NCBI GenBank assembly: GCA_005776735.1
Contig: SXOM01000302.1
Location: 1-8,912, forward strand
Direction of reading: 5' to 3'
Source of the DNA: Pseudomonadota bacterium
GTDB lineage: Bacteria > Myxococcota_A > UBA796 > SXON01
DNA: 8,912 nucleotides
Under the pieces are notes generated by a model. That model searched no databases and was not told the DNA's origin. It saw only the letters and a list, made by a program, of their open reading frames with translations. The position numbers were made by a program, and so were the translations under genes. Positions 6,603 through 8,912 of the stretch are shown here, in pieces. Every line of letters starts with the position of its first letter. Positions within the stretch are counted from its first letter, which is position 1.

Positions 6603-7653
6603 GACCTTGTTGTTTCTCTCCCGCGCCTTCGCGGTCGATCCCTACACCGCGTCGGCCCCCCTCCCGGGGGACATCTTCGTGGCGGGGCCCAAGGGGGCCA
6701 AGATCCTCGTCGACGGCAAGGAGACCGGGCTGGTCGCGCCGGCGACGGTCGTGGGCCAGGCCCCAGGGCCGCACAAGGTGCAGTTGCGCGACGGGTGCCG
6801 CGGCGCCGACGTCCTCGTCGAGGTGCGCTCCAACGCCATCGAGCGCGCCGAGGCCGAGCTCGTTCCGGCGATCGGGCACATCTCGGTCACGGTGAACGTA
6901 TTCAGCGCCGAGCTCCGGCTCGACGGCAAGCCGGTCACCCTCTCTCCGAACGGCCCCCTGGAGGCGGCGTGTGGCAAGCACGTGGTCGAGGCGTTGCTCC
7001 CTGGCTACCGCAACGCCACCAACGACGTCGAGATCACCTATGACGAGACGGTGGCGGTGGTCCTGAGCCTCGTGCGCGAAGAGTTCGGGAACATCGCGGT
7101 GGGTGTCACCCCGGTCGACGCTTCGGTGTGGGTCGACGGCAAGTCCCGCGGCGTCGGTCCCATGACCGTCAGCGCGCTCCCGCCGGGCACCCACCTCGTC
7201 GAGGCCAAGCGCCGCGGCTACAAGGACGCGACGGCGCCGATCAGCGTGGTCGACGGGCAGACCGCCCGGATCGACCTGGCGCTGCTCGCGGAGGCGCCGT
7301 TCTGGGAGCGGTCGGGTCTGTCCCGGGTGCGGTGGGGGCAGGTGGGCGCCGCCTCGGCGCTCACGGCGGGCGCGGGCGTGGCCGGGGTGCTCGCGTACAC
7401 CTCGTTCACCGAGGCCCAGGCGGGGTACGCGGAGTACGAGCAGCTCACCTACCTCGACGACCCCGAGCACTTCTACGAGGAGCGCGTCGAGGCGCCCACG
7501 ACCATGGGCACGGTGTGGACGGTGCTGGGTGGCGTGTCGTTGCTCGGCGGCGGCGCGCTCTGGGTCACGCTCAAGCCGCTCCCCCCGTCGACCGGCGCCA
7601 CGATCGTGCCGATGGTGTCACCCTCCGGCGTCGGAGTGAGCGGGACCTTCTGA
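6598..7653 (+). CDS. Triple PEGA-domain protein with two C-terminal hydrophobic segments
   Basis: 351-residue protein. A short N-terminal hydrophobic stretch MLTLLFLSRAFA ends in an A-F-A motif and is probably a signal peptide, though its N-region has no Lys or Arg. Three PEGA-type beta domains follow, at about 24-88, 93-160 and 164-231. Each has a VDGK/LDGK turn (38-41, 108-111, 179-182) and the latter two have GYRNA or GYKDA near the end (136-140, 207-211). PEGA domains are small surface or periplasmic beta modules whose ligands are mostly unknown. Two hydrophobic segments, about 247-268 and 303-325, could span a membrane and enclose an acidic, Tyr-rich loop of about 35 residues. The tail ends GVGVSGTF. 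The start is set by GGGAG and by the signal peptide. The next gene begins 21 bp downstream, so the two probably form an operon. The inverted repeat at 6568-6602 covers the start site and may regulate it. No enzymatic motif is visible. Confidence 0.88.
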   Translation: MLTLLFLSRAFAVDPYTASAPLPGDIFVAGPKGAKILVDGKETGLVAPATVVGQAPGPHKVQLRDGCRGADVLVEVRSNAIERAEAELVPAIGHISVTVNVFSAELRLDGKPVTLSPNGPLEAACGKHVVEALLPGYRNATNDVEITYDETVAVVLSLVREEFGNIAVGVTPVDASVWVDGKSRGVGPMTVSALPPGTHLVEAKRRGYKDATAPISVVDGQTARIDLALLAEAPFWERSGLSRVRWGQVGAASALTAGAGVAGVLAYTSFTEAQAGYAEYEQLTYLDDPEHFYEERVEAPTTMGTVWTVLGGVSLLGGGALWVTLKPLPPSTGATIVPMVSPSGVGVSGTF

Positions 7654-7674
7654 ACACGCGATACTCAGGGCCGC

Positions 7675-8874
7675 ATGTCGCTGCTCCTGTACGTCGCGTT
7701 CGCCTCCGCCAACGGCCTCACCTCGCACGTGTACGTCAGCGAGCGCGCCATCGAGTACCTCCCCGCGGGTGAGCTGCGCGATCTGCTCGGCGACCCGGCG
7801 TTGTGGCCCTGGGTTCGCAACGGCACGCAGTTTCCCGACGGCGGCTACGCGATGGGCGAAGCCTACAGCGAGACCTCGCACTGGGAGCCGTATCAGAACC
7901 TCTACTTCCGGTGGATCCAGGATCAGTACGGCCCGGACTTCGCCTCGGACGAAGCCCGCCAGCACATCGCATACCTCTTCGGGATGTCCAGCCACGGCAT
8001 GGGCGACCAGGTCTTCGACTCGTTGTACATGCAGCGCGCCTACGTCTACGACGCCGCGTCCGACTGGGATGGCGCGAGCATGGACCACTCCACCGACGTT
8101 GCGCTGGCGGCCGAGACCGGCGGTTATCCGTTGATGGACCTCATCATCTACGAAGACCCCTTCGTGGCCCTGATGGCCGAGGCGGGGGTCGAGGTCGACG
8201 CCGACACGCTGGAGAGCGGTCAGAACCTCACGATGCTCGCGGTGGCGGCGGTGGCGGGCGAGGGGGCCTCCGAAGAGCACCGCGCGGAGCACGAAGCCGC
8301 GTTTCCATGGGCGTACGCCCACATGTTCGACGAGGCCGTGCCGGGTTGTCCCGAGTGGGAGGCCCGCGTCGTCGCCCAGTACTGGCAGGTGCGCTGGGCG
8401 CAGCTCCACGGCGAGGTGCACGCGCTCGAGCCGGTCCTCTACACCTTCCCCCAGCCGGGCGGGTACGACCACCCCACCGACGCCACCAGCGTCGAGAGCC
8501 GCGTCACCGTGGTCTTCGCCCGCGGCCTCGTCGCCGACCTGCTGCCGCCCGACCTCTTCGAGGTCACCGATGCCGACGGCGGGGTCGTCCCGATGCAGGC
8601 GCCGTGGGTCTTCTACGGCACCTCCAGCCACGTGGTGCACCTGGCCCCGGTCGACGACTGGGCCGAGGACACCCAATACACCGTCACGGTGAGCGCGGGG
8701 GTACCGTTCATCGACGGGACCGAGTCGACCGAGGAGGTCCAGTTCGTGTTCAACACCGGTCCCGCGCCCGAGGTCTACGCCGGCCCGGCGTGCGGTTGCG
8801 ACACCGGCGGGGGCCTCGGGGGCATGGCGGCGGCGGCATTCGGGTCGTTGGTGGCGGTGCGTCGCCGGCGGTGA
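7675..8874 (+). CDS. MYXO-CTERM protein with a zinc-phospholipase-C-like domain and a Big_5-type Ig domain
   Basis: 399-residue predicted exported protein. MSLLLYVAFASA (A-S-A cleavage motif) looks like a short signal peptide. Residues 15-150 show a spaced pattern like the metal ligands of zinc-dependent phospholipase C (the alpha-toxin/PC-PLC and S1/P1 nuclease superfamily): His18 in LTSHVYVSERA, Asp55 in QFPDGGY, His69 in TSHWEPY, His107 and Asp111 in SSHGMGDQVFD, and His138 with Asp141 in MDHSTDVAL. The substrate, phospholipid or other phosphodiester, cannot be told, and activity is not proven because the last pair departs from the usual HxxxE. Residues 151-260 are alpha-helical-looking with no recognised motif. 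Residues 262-362 resemble the Big_5 Ig-like domain (DHPTDATSVESRVTVVFARG, YTVTVSAGVPFIDG). Residues 373-399 form a MYXO-CTERM tail. A weak Shine-Dalgarno, CAGGG (7666-7670), precedes the ATG. The gene lies 21 bp after the PEGA gene, probably in one transcript. Confidence 0.82.
   Translation: MSLLLYVAFASANGLTSHVYVSERAIEYLPAGELRDLLGDPALWPWVRNGTQFPDGGYAMGEAYSETSHWEPYQNLYFRWIQDQYGPDFASDEARQHIAYLFGMSSHGMGDQVFDSLYMQRAYVYDAASDWDGASMDHSTDVALAAETGGYPLMDLIIYEDPFVALMAEAGVEVDADTLESGQNLTMLAVAAVAGEGASEEHRAEHEAAFPWAYAHMFDEAVPGCPEWEARVVAQYWQVRWAQLHGEVHALEPVLYTFPQPGGYDHPTDATSVESRVTVVFARGLVADLLPPDLFEVTDADGGVVPMQAPWVFYGTSSHVVHLAPVDDWAEDTQYTVTVSAGVPFIDGTESTEEVQFVFNTGPAPEVYAGPACGCDTGGGLGGMAAAAFGSLVAVRRRR
8791..8871 (+). 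other. MYXO-CTERM surface-sorting tail (coding)
   Basis: The last 27 codons encode Cys-Gly-Cys-Asp followed by a Gly/Ala-rich hydrophobic stretch and RRRR at the very end. MYXO-CTERM tails have this order: a Cys-containing motif, a membrane segment, then a basic cluster. They are known from Myxococcota, where myxosortase-type proteases process them. The hydrophobic stretch here is rather weak (GGMAAAAFGSLVAV), so processing is likely but not certain. Confidence 0.8.
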
Positions 8875-8912
8875 GCCCGACGCCGATTCGGACCGGTGGG
8901 CCGGGCAAGACG

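Noticed and set aside
7618..8676. Open frame of 352 codons antisense to the MYXO-CTERM gene
   Set aside because: No recognisable domain, and it conflicts with a plus-strand protein that has a signal peptide, ordered metal-ligand-like residues and a sorting tail.
8875..8912. Last 38 bases searched for a terminator or another gene
   Set aside because: No hairpin with a T-run, no start with a ribosome-binding site and no recognisable coding segment; too short to judge.

Overview
The window is a GC-rich bacterial segment with very strong G/C preference at third codon positions. It most resembles Myxococcota (the former deltaproteobacterial myxobacteria and relatives). The best evidence is the last protein, which ends in a MYXO-CTERM-type tail: a Cys-Gly-Cys, a Gly/Ala-rich hydrophobic stretch and four terminal Arg. 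An Asp/Thr/Gly-rich linker after a lipobox, VCBS-repeat and Ig-repeat lipoproteins and a PEGA-domain protein fit the same group. No tRNA, rRNA, CRISPR array, insertion sequence or phage gene was seen.

Layout. Positions 1-655 (minus strand) hold the N-terminal half of tyrosyl-tRNA synthetase, cut by the left edge. A 73-bp divergent spacer separates it from a plus-strand lipoprotein (729-2690) with eight calcium-site repeats and a C-terminal CARDB-like domain. A patatin-like lipase follows (2750-4153), with Glu where the catalytic Asp is expected. It converges, with only 4 bp between stop codons, on a large minus-strand lipoprotein made of six Ig-like repeats and two PKD-like domains (4158 to about 6539). 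That gene is divergent from a plus-strand pair. The first of the pair has three PEGA domains and two C-terminal hydrophobic segments (6598-7653). The second, 21 bp downstream, is a MYXO-CTERM protein with a zinc-phospholipase-C-like catalytic region and a Big_5-type Ig domain (7675-8874). The last 38 bp show nothing identifiable.

How the genes may work together. Apart from tyrS, this is a cluster of cell-envelope and surface proteins: two lipoproteins, one membrane or periplasmic PEGA protein and one putative surface-anchored hydrolase, plus a patatin-like enzyme with no visible export signal. Two separate lipolytic folds sit within about 6 kb. A role in envelope remodelling or in attack on other cells is possible, but that is inference; nothing in the sequence gives a substrate or proves joint function. 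The clearest unexplained DNA signal is a 35-bp inverted repeat in the 58-bp divergent spacer near 6585. It covers the start site of the PEGA gene and touches the likely -10 element of the Ig-repeat lipoprotein gene.
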